This document shows positions 45,385 to 54,212 of a stretch of DNA of 64,000 nt, in pieces. How positions within the stretch are numbered: the stretch's first letter is position 1; each line of letters opens with the position of its first letter. Under the pieces are notes generated by a model. The model was not told where the DNA came from and ran no database searches. It saw only the letters and a list, made by a program, of their open reading frames with translations. Source of the DNA: Pseudomonas sp. 31-12 (GTDB taxonomy: Bacteria > Pseudomonadota > Gammaproteobacteria > Pseudomonadales > Pseudomonadaceae). The stretch lies in contig NZ_CP029482.1 in the NCBI RefSeq assembly GCF_003151075.1, forward strand, positions 2,232,001 to 2,296,000. Direction: 5' to 3'. The position numbers were made by a program, and so were the translations under genes.

Positions 45385-46752
45385 TCATTCATCGCTGGTC
45401 TCCATACGCATGGAGGTTTGGTTTGTATAGCCTAGATCTGTTGCTTGGGCTTGAGGTGCAAGTTCGATGTGTCGCAGTGCGTCCGCCATTGCCTTCAATG
45501 GGTTGCGACTGCCGTAGATGCTGAACGTCACTGCACCGTGCTCGTGTCCTGCTATTCGCTTGATTAGAGAGTCCTGGACTCCGGAATCCCGAAGATCATC
45601 GATCAGAGTATGTCGAAAGCTGTGGAATGTTTTCTTGGGGTCGGTGATCCCGCGTTTCACCTTGTAACGCCCGAACCATTTCGACGGCGCATGGCCCAGC
45701 TTCCCCCGAACCGTTTCCAGTTCAGGGAACAGGCGATCCGCACCAGTACTCCTCACCGATTCAACGTGCTGCAACAACCCCAGGTCGATCAGTGCCGGGT
45801 GCAACGGGAGAATTCGACGGCTGCTGGAGTTCTTCAGGTTCTGGCCTTCCCTGCTGTCATCGATACGGATGCACTGGACGCCCTGTTGTTCGATAAAATC
45901 ATCCACACGCAATTGGCAGAGCTCTTCCAGTCGGGCGCCAGTGGCTCGCCCAAGGAACGGCAACCAGTAACGCCAAGGGTGTTTGCGGGCTTGTACCCTG
46001 AGTGCAGCCGAATCCAGCAGCGTCGTCAGATCGTGTCGATCAAAAGATGACCGCGCCTCCTTGGCCGATCCCGTCATTACTTTCATGCCCACCAGTGGGT
46101 TGTCCGCGATGTACCCGTTTGCCTTGCACCAGCTCAGGAAGGCAGAAAGCTTGCGTAAGCGATTGTTCACGGTGACGGCGGTGATGGTCTTGTAAGTGGC
46201 GCCAGACTCCACCACCTGAATAAGAGTCTTGCCTTCATATTCGGGGCGTAGACCGAAGTACTGCGGGCATCGACTCAACCGTTCTTTCAGCAGTCTGGCT
46301 TGCTGAGCGTCGAAGGCTTCGACTGGCATGTCACCCATCAGCTCGAACAGATCACGTAGGGAACGTTCCACCTCGAAGGTGCTGACCGTCCGCCATGTAC
46401 CACCGCGTTTGCCTTCTTCTATATAGATCTTCGACAGGGTAGACAGAGCGGGACCATCAGTGACTAATTTTGCTGGCTTGGCTATGGGCTGGTGTGATCG
46501 ATGCCAGGAGGATGGGGCAGGGCATGCATCTCGCCATTCAGTGCAAAGCCTACGCAACGTCAGGAGGTCTTCCAGAGGGTGTTCGGATAGGTGTCTATGC
46601 ACCTGCTGGGCGAGGGAAGTCGCCAGAAATAGGGCGCTCTGACGGTGCCTAATATTCAAGCTCAAACGCAAAGTGTTACAGCGTGGGAAAAGGTGCTTGG
46701 GTAGTCGGAGGTTCAGGTAATAGAAGGCTCCGCGTCGGATCAGGTAGGCCAT
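45385..46752 (-). CDS. Tyrosine site-specific integrase of the ffs island
   Basis: 455 aa. An N-terminal arm-type domain (MAYLIRRGAFYYLNLRLP, DUF6538-like), a SAM-like core-binding region at about 120-230 and a catalytic domain with Arg in ATGARLEELCQL, the HxxR box HSFRHTLIDDL, GHEHG and the nucleophile Tyr in FSIYGSRNP. It sits 130 bases from attR, as expected for the enzyme that inserted the island into ffs. The start at 46752 gives the conserved MAYLIRR N-terminus; 46767 is an alternative. Three GTGTKACA repeats lie at and before its start codon. Confidence 0.93.
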   Translation of the reverse strand: MAYLIRRGAFYYLNLRLPKHLFPRCNTLRLSLNIRHRQSALFLATSLAQQVHRHLSEHPLEDLLTLRRLCTEWRDACPAPSSWHRSHQPIAKPAKLVTDGPALSTLSKIYIEEGKRGGTWRTVSTFEVERSLRDLFELMGDMPVEAFDAQQARLLKERLSRCPQYFGLRPEYEGKTLIQVVESGATYKTITAVTVNNRLRKLSAFLSWCKANGYIADNPLVGMKVMTGSAKEARSSFDRHDLTTLLDSAALRVQARKHPWRYWLPFLGRATGARLEELCQLRVDDFIEQQGVQCIRIDDSREGQNLKNSSSRRILPLHPALIDLGLLQHVESVRSTGADRLFPELETVRGKLGHAPSKWFGRYKVKRGITDPKKTFHSFRHTLIDDLRDSGVQDSLIKRIAGHEHGAVTFSIYGSRNPLKAMADALRHIELAPQAQATDLGYTNQTSMRMETSDE

Positions 46753-46788
46753 ATGTGTGACACCCATGTGTTACAGCAAAGTGTGACA
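46673..46788. repeat. GTGTKACA repeats at the integrase start (candidate arm-type sites)
   Basis: Copies at 46673-46680, 46755-46762, 46768-46775 and 46781-46788; the last three are spaced exactly 13 bases apart. A fifth copy lies near attL at 34987-34994. Position and spacing suggest binding sites for the integrase or its directionality factor; one overlaps the region of the start codon. Confidence 0.6.
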
Positions 46789-46884
46789 ATGCTGGCTACA
46801 CCCCGAGTGCTGACAGTCCGTGCTGGGTCCTGGAACGGATGATTTGAAGCGACCTTAACAGCCTGAACCCCCCGTAATACATGG

Positions 46885-46974
46885 CCCCGCAACGATTACC
46901 CGTGAACCTGGTCAGATCCGGAAGGAAGCAGCCACAGCGGGAACATTGTGTGCCGGGGTGTGGCTGGTGGGGTT
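46885..46974 (+). repeat. attR: 90-bp ffs direct repeat, truncated SRP RNA copy
   Basis: Identical to 34841-34930. It lacks the first about 18 bases of the RNA and the ffs promoter, so it is not a working gene. It is followed by the original chromosomal 3' end GCCTCCATAACG. Marks the right boundary of the island. Confidence 0.93.
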
Positions 46975-47092
46975 GCCTCCATAACGCACCGCGAGTCCTC
47001 TCTCGCGTTATCTATCAAAAAGACTTTTGTTGTGCTGCCATGGCGCTTGTTCCAGGCGGTTTTTTGTCGTTTCCGATTTACCGAATTAACGT

Positions 47093-47140
47093 AAAAAAGG
47101 AGGCCGACGTGTCGTATCAGACACGTCGGCCTCCTTTTTC
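47093..47140. terminator. Bidirectional terminator between attR and the XRE gene
   Basis: GGAGGCCGACGTGTC and GACACGTCGGCCTCC form a 15-pair stem with a six-base loop; six A precede and five T follow. It can end the XRE transcript (minus strand) and, before the island arrived, the original ffs transcript (plus strand). Confidence 0.92.
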
Positions 47141-47150
47141 ATTTCCGCCA

Positions 47151-47465
47151 CTAAGGCTTGGACAAGGCCTGGTCAACCGCTGCGATCAGCTTTCCCAGAT
47201 CCTTCGGGGTGGCTTTGTGGATGACACCGAACAGATATGCCCGCTGTTCCTCTTCATCGCCTAAATCCGCGAAAAAGGCTTTCAGCTTGACGTCCAGCAC
47301 GTCGGCAAGCAGGAACAAGGCTTCAACGCTGGGGGTATAGGTTCCGGTTTCAAAGCGGCTGATGGTTTTAGGGTCAAAACCGGTTTTTTCGCCGAGTTCA
47401 GCCTGAGTAAGCCCCGCGACCTTGCGGTAGCGTCGGATGGCTGGACCCAAACTTGAAATTTGCAT
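47151..47465 (-). CDS. XRE-family helix-turn-helix regulator
   Basis: 104 aa. The HTH_3 domain spans about 8-62 (IRRYRKVAGLTQAELGEKTGFDPKTISRFETGTYTPSVEALFLLADVLDVKL). The short C-terminal tail (EEEQRAYLFGVIHKATPKDLGKLIAAVDQAL) is helical. Target unknown. It is outside the island, next to the original ffs 3' end. The 303 bases upstream of it to the PAS-GGDEF-EAL gene show only promoter-like AT-rich sequence. Confidence 0.85.
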   Translation of the reverse strand: MQISSLGPAIRRYRKVAGLTQAELGEKTGFDPKTISRFETGTYTPSVEALFLLADVLDVKLKAFFADLGDEEEQRAYLFGVIHKATPKDLGKLIAAVDQALSKP

Positions 47466-47768
47466 CGCTCAATTCCCATTTAGAATCAAGAACTTAACGA
47501 TAGATTTTTGCATTAGACAACTGCATGATCCATCACCTTGCTTTGCAAAATGTGATGCGTTTCGTAGAATCGCCGCCAATAAGGGGTGATTGGTGACCTG
47601 TTTCCCGAAAATGGGCGATGCGAAACCGCCAGCATTGCGCTCCTTTGCGAGCCTTGCACGAGGTTTTTGAGACTAGCTGATCTTCGGTTCTGCGAGTTCA
47701 TCAAATGCGGGCCATGGAGTGAAAACGTGTTTGCGCAGTCCCACCGCTAGCGACAGCGAGCCTGATTC

Positions 47769-49469
47769 ATGGATGAGAAGTACCGCAGGGCCGTGGATGC
47801 CGCCGCCATTTTTTCCGAGACCGACCTGAGCGGCCGGATCACCCACGTCAATGATCAGTTCTGCGCGGTGTCCGGCTATAGCCGCGACGAGTTGCTCGGG
47901 CAGAATCATCGTCTCCTCAATTCCGGCGTGCACACCGCGGAGTTCTTCGCCGGCATGTGGCGCACCATCGCGCTGGGCGAAGTCTGGAAAGGCGATATCT
48001 GCAATCGCGCCAAGGACGGCAGCCTGTACTGGGTGGAAAGCACCATGGTGCCGGTCCTCGATGACGCCACCGGACGGGTTGATCGATACCTGTCGATTCG
48101 TTTCGACATCAGCGAAAAACGCCAGTTGTTGCATTCCCTGCAATGGCGGGTCGGCCATGACGTGCTGACCGGGCTGCCCAATCGCGCATTCCTCTCGGAT
48201 CTTCTGGATCAGGCGCTGGAGTTTTCCCGGCAGGAAAACATTCCGCTCGCCGTGTGCATGCTCGACCTTGACGGGTTCAAGGCGGTCAACGACGGTTACG
48301 GGCACGCCAGTGGCGATCAATTGTTGGTGGAAGTGGCCAAGCGCTTGCGCCAGATCGTGCGCGGCGAAGATGTGGTGGCGCGGCTGGCCGGTGACGAGTT
48401 CGTGCTGGTGTTGCGTTACGTGCGGGATCTGCCGGAATTGCGCGCGGCGCTGAACCGGGTGCTGGGGGCGATCTCGGCGCCGTACACCTTGCACGGCAAA
48501 GACATCAATGTGTTCGCCAGCATTGGCGTCACGCTGTTTCCCTTCGACAATGAAGACGCCGAAACCCTGCTGCGTCACGCCGATCAGGCCATGTACGTGG
48601 CCAAGCAGCGCGGGCGCAACCGCTTCCATCTATTCGATGTGTCCCGGGATCAGGAGGTCAAGGCCACTCACCAGACGGTCGAGCGCGTGCGCCAGGCGCT
48701 GGCCGCCGATGAGTTGCGTCTGCATTTCCAGCCCAAGGTCAACATGCGTCTTGGCGTGGTGGTCGGCTTCGAGGCGTTGTTGCACTGGGAACATCCGCAG
48801 AACGGCATGGTGCCGGCCCGGGATTTCTTGCCGCTGGTGGAAGAGACCGACTTGATCGTCGACATCGGTGAATGGGTGATGGATCAGGTGCTGACGCAGT
48901 TGCACCGCTGGCAGCAGGCGGGGCAGGGCTGGCCGATCAGCATCAACATCGCGGCACGGCATTTTCAGCGCGCGGATTTCGTCGATCGGCTCCGGCAAGT
49001 TCTCGCCCGGCATGCCGAGGTTGCGCCGCAGATGCTCGACCTGGAAATCGTCGAGTCGGTGGCGATCGAAAATATCCAGCACGTCAGCGCCTGTCTACAG
49101 GCCTGTCAGGAGCTGGGGGTGCAGTTTTCGCTGGGCGACTTCGGCACCGGCTATTCATCGCTGAGCTACCTCAAGCGTTTGCGCACCCAAACCATCAAGA
49201 TCGATAAATCCTTTGTGCGCGACATTCTGGATGATCGCGATGACCTGGCGCTGACTACGGCAGTGATCGGACTGGCCCGCGCGTTTGGCCGGCAGGTGAT
49301 TGCCGAAGGGCTGCAAAGTATCGAGCACGGGGAGTTGCTGTTGCGACTGGGGTGTGAAGTGGCTCAAGGTTATTTCATCGCCCGGCCAATGCCGCCCGCC
49401 GACGTGCCGGCGTGGGTCGCCGGGTTTGTCGCGCCGCCGCAATGGCAAGCGATGGATCAGGTTGGCTGA
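47769..49469 (+). CDS. PAS-GGDEF-EAL protein with altered active-site motifs
   Basis: 566 aa, cytoplasmic. PAS (about 5-110) with the redox-sensor-like SGYSRDELLGQNHRLLNSG, then GGDEF (about 125-290) whose signature reads LAGDEF, then EAL (about 310-555). In the EAL domain EALLHW, NIAAR, LEIVES, IKIDKS and CEVAQGY are kept, but the metal-binding DDFGTGYSS reads GDFGTGYSS and the loop AEGVE reads AEGLQ. The first Asp of DDFG normally holds a catalytic metal, so phosphodiesterase activity may be weak or lost. It may instead bind c-di-GMP or act by protein contacts. Monocistronic. Confidence 0.9.
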   Translation: MDEKYRRAVDAAAIFSETDLSGRITHVNDQFCAVSGYSRDELLGQNHRLLNSGVHTAEFFAGMWRTIALGEVWKGDICNRAKDGSLYWVESTMVPVLDDATGRVDRYLSIRFDISEKRQLLHSLQWRVGHDVLTGLPNRAFLSDLLDQALEFSRQENIPLAVCMLDLDGFKAVNDGYGHASGDQLLVEVAKRLRQIVRGEDVVARLAGDEFVLVLRYVRDLPELRAALNRVLGAISAPYTLHGKDINVFASIGVTLFPFDNEDAETLLRHADQAMYVAKQRGRNRFHLFDVSRDQEVKATHQTVERVRQALAADELRLHFQPKVNMRLGVVVGFEALLHWEHPQNGMVPARDFLPLVEETDLIVDIGEWVMDQVLTQLHRWQQAGQGWPISINIAARHFQRADFVDRLRQVLARHAEVAPQMLDLEIVESVAIENIQHVSACLQACQELGVQFSLGDFGTGYSSLSYLKRLRTQTIKIDKSFVRDILDDRDDLALTTAVIGLARAFGRQVIAEGLQSIEHGELLLRLGCEVAQGYFIARPMPPADVPAWVAGFVAPPQWQAMDQVG

Positions 49470-49528
49470 AGTCTTGAGATCACCACTGGACTCATGTGGG
49501 AGCGGGCCCGAGTTGATTAGAAAGATCG

Positions 49529-50278
49529 CTAAGGCGCACCAGGCGCCGAACCTATATAAAGCCGGATAATGTCATCAATCTCCCCCGACATTTTCATCCG
49601 CAGCAACGTGCGCAATATACGTTGCACCGGCACCTTGGGGTCGTTGCGCATGTAGCAACCGACACTCTGTTCCTGCAGCACCGCCACGCCTTTGAGTTGC
49701 TTGTCGGGTAACAGGCGTTGATTGAACCAGTCCAGCGTCCATTGATTGCTCACGGCATAGCGATAGCGCCCGGCGTGGAGTTTTTCCAGCACCTGTTCCT
49801 GGTTGCGCGCGTCTTCACGGTGCAGTCGGTCGGTATCGAACAGCGGTTGCAACGTTGGGTAGCTGTAGCCGAGTACGGTGCCGACGGCTTGTCGCGACAG
49901 GTTCGCAGGCACTACCGAAGGCAGCGGATCTTGCCGGCTGATCAGCATGTCGCGCTGAAACCAGAGCGGAATGCTCCAGATATAGTCGCCGGACTGATTC
50001 GGCAGCCAGGACTGCGCGGCATAGCAGCGGACATCGACCTCACCGTGCTCCATGGCGCCTTGCACCCGCGCCCGCGGCAGCACATGGAACTCGGCCGGAA
50101 CGCCGACTTGGGTCGCAAGACTGAGCATCACGTCAAACAGGATGCCCTGGGTCACACGCCCGCGTTCCAGTTGCACCATCGGCATCGCCCAACTGTCGGG
50201 GACCACGAAACGCAGCGGCGCTTCGGCGGCGGCGACGCTCAGACTTATCCACAGCAGTGCCCCCAAGGCAAAACGCAT
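49529..50278 (-). CDS. Periplasmic solute-binding protein (SBP_bac_3-like)
   Basis: 249 aa. A signal peptide (MRFALGALLWISLSVAAAEA, about 1-19) is followed by a single binding-protein fold with LRFVVPDSWAMPMVQ, GILFDVMLSLATQVG and GTVLGYSYPTLQPLF. No permease or ATPase gene is near, so it may be a sensor-type or orphan receptor; the ligand is unknown. Confidence 0.8.
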   Translation of the reverse strand: MRFALGALLWISLSVAAAEAPLRFVVPDSWAMPMVQLERGRVTQGILFDVMLSLATQVGVPAEFHVLPRARVQGAMEHGEVDVRCYAAQSWLPNQSGDYIWSIPLWFQRDMLISRQDPLPSVVPANLSRQAVGTVLGYSYPTLQPLFDTDRLHREDARNQEQVLEKLHAGRYRYAVSNQWTLDWFNQRLLPDKQLKGVAVLQEQSVGCYMRNDPKVPVQRILRTLLRMKMSGEIDDIIRLYIGSAPGAP

Positions 50279-50422
50279 AAACGCTCCGGCACTTCACAAA
50301 CCTGAGCCGATAAAAGCCCCCCAAAGTGCATCTTAGCCAGATTAGACGAGCGCACCGGATGCAATTTTGGCCTTGCTCCGCTAGCATTAGCCGCTTGTGT
50401 TCCTTCGTTGCGACGGTTTTCG

Positions 50423-52504
50423 ATGAGTTATCAGGTTCTTGCACGTAAATGGCGTCCGCGCTCGTTCCGCGAAATGGTCGGCCAGACCCATGTGCTCAAG
50501 GCTCTGATCAATGCCTTGGACAGCCAGCGGCTGCACCACGCCTACCTGTTCACCGGTACACGCGGGGTCGGCAAGACCACCATCGCGCGCATCATCGCCA
50601 AATGCCTGAACTGTGAAACAGGTATCACTTCGACGCCTTGCGGCGAGTGCTCGGTATGCCGTGAAATCGATGAAGGGCGCTTCGTCGACCTGATCGAGAT
50701 CGACGCCGCGAGCCGGACCAAGGTCGAGGACACCCGCGAACTGCTCGACAACGTGCAGTACGCGCCGAGCCGCGGGCGCTTCAAGGTCTACCTGATCGAC
50801 GAAGTGCACATGCTCTCCAGCCATTCCTTCAATGCGCTGTTGAAAACCCTTGAAGAGCCGCCGCCCTACGTCAAGTTCATCCTGGCGACGACTGACCCGC
50901 AGAAACTTCCTGCAACCATTCTGTCGCGGTGCCTGCAGTTCTCCCTGAAGAACATGACCCCGGAGCGCGTGGTCGAGCATTTGACCCACGTGCTGGGTGT
51001 CGAGAACGTACCGTTCGAAGACGACGCGCTGTGGTTGCTGGGCCGCGCCGCCGACGGCTCTATGCGTGACGCCATGAGCCTGACTGACCAGGCCATCGCC
51101 TTCGGTGAAGGCAAGGTCATGGCCGCCGACGTGCGGGCCATGCTCGGCACGCTTGATCACGGTCAGGTCTACGACGTTCTGCATTCGCTGATCGAAGGCG
51201 ACGCCAAAGCCTTGCTCGAAGCCGTTCGTCACTTGGCCGAACAAGGCCCGGACTGGAACGGCGTGCTTTCGGAAATTCTCAACGTGCTGCACCGTGTCGC
51301 TATCGCCCAGGCCTTGCCTGAAGGCGTCGACAACGGTCACGGCGACCGCGATCGGGTGCTGGCCCTGGCTCAAGCCTTGCCGGCCGAAGACGTGCAGTTT
51401 TATTACCAGATGGGCCTGATCGGTCGGCGCGATTTGCCGCTGGCGCCGGACCCGCGTGGTGGCTTCGAGATGGTCCTGCTGCGAATGCTCGCGTTCCGAC
51501 CGGCGGACACGGCCGACGCCCCGAGGCAACCGCTAAAGCCAGTGGGGATCAGCCAGGCCACAGTTGATTCCGCAAATTCAGTGGCTGCCGCGCCGGTTGT
51601 GGCGCCAGTAGTCGCTGCGGCAGTTGCACCCGTTGTGCCCGCGCCTGAACCCGTTGCTGCGGCGGTTGCTGCTCCAGCGCCTGAGCCGGTTGCGCCCGTT
51701 GTCGTGACCGAGCACGTGGTCGAGCCTGTCGCGGTTGAAGCGGTGGTCGACTTGCCGTGGAATGACCCGGTTGAGCCCGAACCCGTCCAGCAACCCGCCG
51801 TCGAGCCGGTCCTGGAAACCGCCAGCGAACAACCCGATCTGCCGCCCATGCCGTTGCCGACGCCTGACAGCGTGGTGCCGGACGCGCCGGAGTGGGCCGC
51901 TGCGCCGATCCCGGAGCCGTCGGTGGCCGAAGTCGATGCCGCCACCCCGGGCGTGGACCTGGATGACGAGCCGCCGCTGGACGAAGACTACATCGAGCCG
52001 GACATGGATTCGGCCTACAGTTACCTTGATGAACTGGCCAGCGAACACACCGCTGAACCCGCGCCGGAAGCCGAGCCTGAGCCGGCCGCCATGCCCGCCA
52101 CCGGTCTGGCGCTGCAATGGCTGGAGCTGTTCCCGAAACTGCCGATCTCCGGCATGACCGGCAGCATCGCCGCCAACTGCACCCTGATCGCCGTCGATGG
52201 CGACAATTGGCTGATGCATCTGGACCCGGCTCACAGCGCCTTGTTCAATGCCACCCAGCAACGCCGTCTCAACGATGCGTTGAACCAGTTTCACGGGCGT
52301 ACGCTGACCCTGACCATGGAGCTGATCAAGCCTGAGCAGGAAACCCCGGCCCAGGCCGCGTCCCGTCGTCGTGCGAACCGTCAGCGCGAGGCCGAGGAGT
52401 CGATCCACGGTGATCCGTTCATCCAGCAAATGATGCAGCAGTTCGGTGCGGTGGTCCGCAACGATACTATTGAACCTGTCGAAGCCCTGGTCAGTCAGGG
52501 CTAA
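50423..52504 (+). CDS. dnaX: DNA polymerase III subunits tau/gamma
   Basis: 693 aa. The clamp-loader ATPase of replication. Walker A GTRGVGKTT (about 44-52), a zinc-binding Cys4 module (CLNC...PCGECSVC), Walker B YLIDEVHML and sensor SRC in ILSRCLQF. Residues about 375-560 are a Pro/Ala/Val/Glu-rich low-complexity linker, then the C-terminal tau domain that contacts polymerase alpha. The start at 50423 (MSYQVLARKWRPRSF) is canonical; the frame opens five codons earlier. First gene of the dnaX-ybaB block. Confidence 0.97.
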   Translation: MSYQVLARKWRPRSFREMVGQTHVLKALINALDSQRLHHAYLFTGTRGVGKTTIARIIAKCLNCETGITSTPCGECSVCREIDEGRFVDLIEIDAASRTKVEDTRELLDNVQYAPSRGRFKVYLIDEVHMLSSHSFNALLKTLEEPPPYVKFILATTDPQKLPATILSRCLQFSLKNMTPERVVEHLTHVLGVENVPFEDDALWLLGRAADGSMRDAMSLTDQAIAFGEGKVMAADVRAMLGTLDHGQVYDVLHSLIEGDAKALLEAVRHLAEQGPDWNGVLSEILNVLHRVAIAQALPEGVDNGHGDRDRVLALAQALPAEDVQFYYQMGLIGRRDLPLAPDPRGGFEMVLLRMLAFRPADTADAPRQPLKPVGISQATVDSANSVAAAPVVAPVVAAAVAPVVPAPEPVAAAVAAPAPEPVAPVVVTEHVVEPVAVEAVVDLPWNDPVEPEPVQQPAVEPVLETASEQPDLPPMPLPTPDSVVPDAPEWAAAPIPEPSVAEVDAATPGVDLDDEPPLDEDYIEPDMDSAYSYLDELASEHTAEPAPEAEPEPAAMPATGLALQWLELFPKLPISGMTGSIAANCTLIAVDGDNWLMHLDPAHSALFNATQQRRLNDALNQFHGRTLTLTMELIKPEQETPAQAASRRRANRQREAEESIHGDPFIQQMMQQFGAVVRNDTIEPVEALVSQG

Positions 52505-52570
52505 TAACTGAAGGCGCTAGGCCCTTAGGGCCGGGCGCTGTTTAATCCAAGTACTTTTGAGGTGATTCCC

Positions 52571-52909
52571 ATGATGAAAGGTGGCATGGCCGGCCTGATG
52601 AAGCAGGCACAGCAGATGCAGGAAAAAATGGCCAAGATGCAGGAAGAACTGGCCAACGCCGAAGTCACCGGTAAAGCCGGCGGCGATATGGTCACCGTGG
52701 TGATGACCGGTCGTCACGACGTCAAGCGCGTGACCATCGACCCAAGCCTGGTTGAAGGCCTGAGCGAAGACGACAAAGAGATGCTGGAGGCCGTGTTCGC
52801 CGCCGCCGTCAACGACGCCGTGCGCAAGATCGAAGCCAACAGCCAGGACAAAATGGGCAACATGACCGCTGGCATGCAACTGCCACCGGGTATGAAACTG
52901 CCGTTCTGA
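52571..52909 (+). CDS. ybaB: YbaB/EbfC nucleoid-associated protein
   Basis: 112 aa. Small DNA-binding protein forming a dimer: [21 protein letters not shown]-terminal helix, then the family core [24 protein letters not shown]. Usually co-expressed with dnaX and recR. ATG at 52571 has GAGGTG eight bases upstream; the GTG within that site is rejected as a start. Confidence 0.95.
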   Translation: MMKGGMAGLMKQAQQMQEKMAKMQEELANAEVTGKAGGDMVTVVMTGRHDVKRVTIDPSLVEGLSEDDKEMLEAVFAAAVNDAVRKIEANSQDKMGNMTAGMQLPPGMKLPF

Positions 52910-52936
52910 TTCGCCAAAGCGCGTCGGATGAGCTAC

Positions 52937-52970
52937 AAAAAAATGCCAGGCATCGCGCCTGGCATTTTTG
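52937..52970. terminator. Terminator after ybaB
   Basis: AAATGCCAGGC and GCCTGGCATTT form the stem with a three-base loop; A run before, T run after, so likely bidirectional. It separates ybaB from curA and recR. Confidence 0.9.
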
Positions 52971-52995
52971 TTTCTGCCAGGCGAGGTTAATCCCT

Positions 52996-53024
52996 GTGGC
53001 AGCGGGAGCAAGCTCCCTCGCCAC
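52996..53024. repeat. Single REP element
   Basis: GTGGCAGCGGGAGCAAGCTCCCTCGCCAC, one REP unit without an inverted partner, between ybaB and the reductase gene. Confidence 0.8.
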
Positions 53025-53112
53025 AATGAAAGGCAGAAACATCGAACGCCACACCACCACAAAGGTCTTCTCCCCTATACCGCCGAATTCATCGATCACA
53101 GGAGACGCTCAC

Positions 53113-54147
53113 ATGCCAGACGCATTGACCCTCAACCAACGTATCGTCCTGGCGTCCCGCCCCGTAGGCGCACCGACGCCAGAGAATTTCCGCCTGGAAC
53201 GGGAGGCCCTGCCGGACCTGGCTGACGGTCAGGTCCTGCTCAAAACGCAATACCTGTCGCTGGATCCCTACATGCGTGGTCGCATGAGTGACGCACCGTC
53301 CTACGCCGCACCGGTGGAAATCGGCGAGGTGATGACCGGTGGCGCTGTCAGCCGCGTCGAGCGCTCGCTGAATCCGAAATTCCACGAAGGTGACCTGGTG
53401 GTGGGCGCCACCGGTTGGCAGAGCCACAGCATCAGCGATGGCCGCAACATCATTCCGGTGCCGTCCGGGTTGCCGAGCCCATCCATGGCCTTGGGCGTGC
53501 TGGGCATGCCGGGCATGACCGCGTACATGGGCCTGATGGACATCGGCCAGCCCAACGCTGGCGAAACCCTGGTGGTCGCGGCGGCGTCGGGTGCGGTGGG
53601 TTCGGTGGTCGGCCAGGTGGCGAAGATCAAAGGCCTGCGCGTAGTGGGCGTGGCGGGCGGAGCGGAAAAATGTCGCTACGTGATGGAGACGTTGGGATTC
53701 GATGCCTGCGTCGACCACAAGAGCCCGAACTTCGCCGAGGAACTGGCACAAGCGTGCCCCGAGGGCATCGATATCTACTACGAGAACGTCGGTGGCAAGG
53801 TGTTCGACGCGGTGGTGCCGCTGCTCAATGCCAAGGCGCGGATTCCGCTCTGCGGCCTCATCGCGTCCTATAACGCCCACGAAGCACCGACCGGCCCGGA
53901 TCGCCTGCCGCAGTTGCAGCGTACGTTGCTGACCAAGCGCGTACGCATCCAGGGCTTTATCGTGTTCGACGACTACGGTGATCGTCAGCCAGAGTTCGTC
54001 AGTGCCATGGCGCCGTGGGTCCGGGACGGCAAGGTCAAGTTCCGCGAAGACGTGGTCGATGGCCTTGAGAATGCCCCCGAGGCGTTCATTGGTCTGCTGG
54101 AAGGACGCAACTTCGGCAAACTGGTGGTACGGGTCGCCCAGGACTGA
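53113..54147 (+). CDS. NADP-dependent MDR-family oxidoreductase (CurA-like)
   Basis: 344 aa. Medium-chain reductase of the zinc-independent leukotriene B4 dehydrogenase/CurA type. Seen are LSLDPYMRGRM near residue 50, GMPGMTAYMGLMDIG, the NADP-binding AAASGAVGSVVGQ (about 155-167) and YYENVGGKVFDAV. It should reduce activated double bonds of enones; the natural substrate is not known. It lies between ybaB and recR, splitting a block that is contiguous in P. aeruginosa as I recall it. The start at 53113 follows AGGAGA. Confidence 0.9.
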   Translation: MPDALTLNQRIVLASRPVGAPTPENFRLEREALPDLADGQVLLKTQYLSLDPYMRGRMSDAPSYAAPVEIGEVMTGGAVSRVERSLNPKFHEGDLVVGATGWQSHSISDGRNIIPVPSGLPSPSMALGVLGMPGMTAYMGLMDIGQPNAGETLVVAAASGAVGSVVGQVAKIKGLRVVGVAGGAEKCRYVMETLGFDACVDHKSPNFAEELAQACPEGIDIYYENVGGKVFDAVVPLLNAKARIPLCGLIASYNAHEAPTGPDRLPQLQRTLLTKRVRIQGFIVFDDYGDRQPEFVSAMAPWVRDGKVKFREDVVDGLENAPEAFIGLLEGRNFGKLVVRVAQD

Positions 54148-54212
54148 ATAATTGACGCTATACAGAGGCGCGGGTATAAACCGCGTCTCGTTGATTTGTC
54201 GGACGTTTCCCC

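Larger units (their letters stand above)
34931..46974. mobile_element. Genomic island integrated in ffs (about 12 kb)
   Basis: It lies between the 90-bp duplication of ffs sequence, has a tyrosine integrase at its right end, is clearly more AT-rich than both flanks, and contains none of the REP elements frequent in the rest of the window. The cargo is a CBASS pair, a small protein with an ATPase-nuclease, a serine recombinase, an HNH endonuclease and a helicase-like gene. There are no conjugation or phage structural genes, so it would depend on other elements for transfer. Confidence 0.9.

Noticed and set aside
34931..46884. Island considered as an integrative conjugative element or prophage
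   Set aside because: No relaxase, type IV secretion, capsid, terminase or lysis genes were seen; about 12 kb is too small.
46885..46974. Second SRP RNA gene
   Set aside because: It lacks the 5' strand of the closing stem and the promoter; it is the attachment-site duplicate.
49495..49515. REP fragment TGTGGGAGCGGGC after the GGDEF-EAL gene
   Set aside because: Only a partial single arm without an inverted partner; too short to annotate.
50423..52504. Programmed frameshift in dnaX giving gamma
   Set aside because: I saw no A-AAA-AAG slippery run in the region where the E. coli signal lies.
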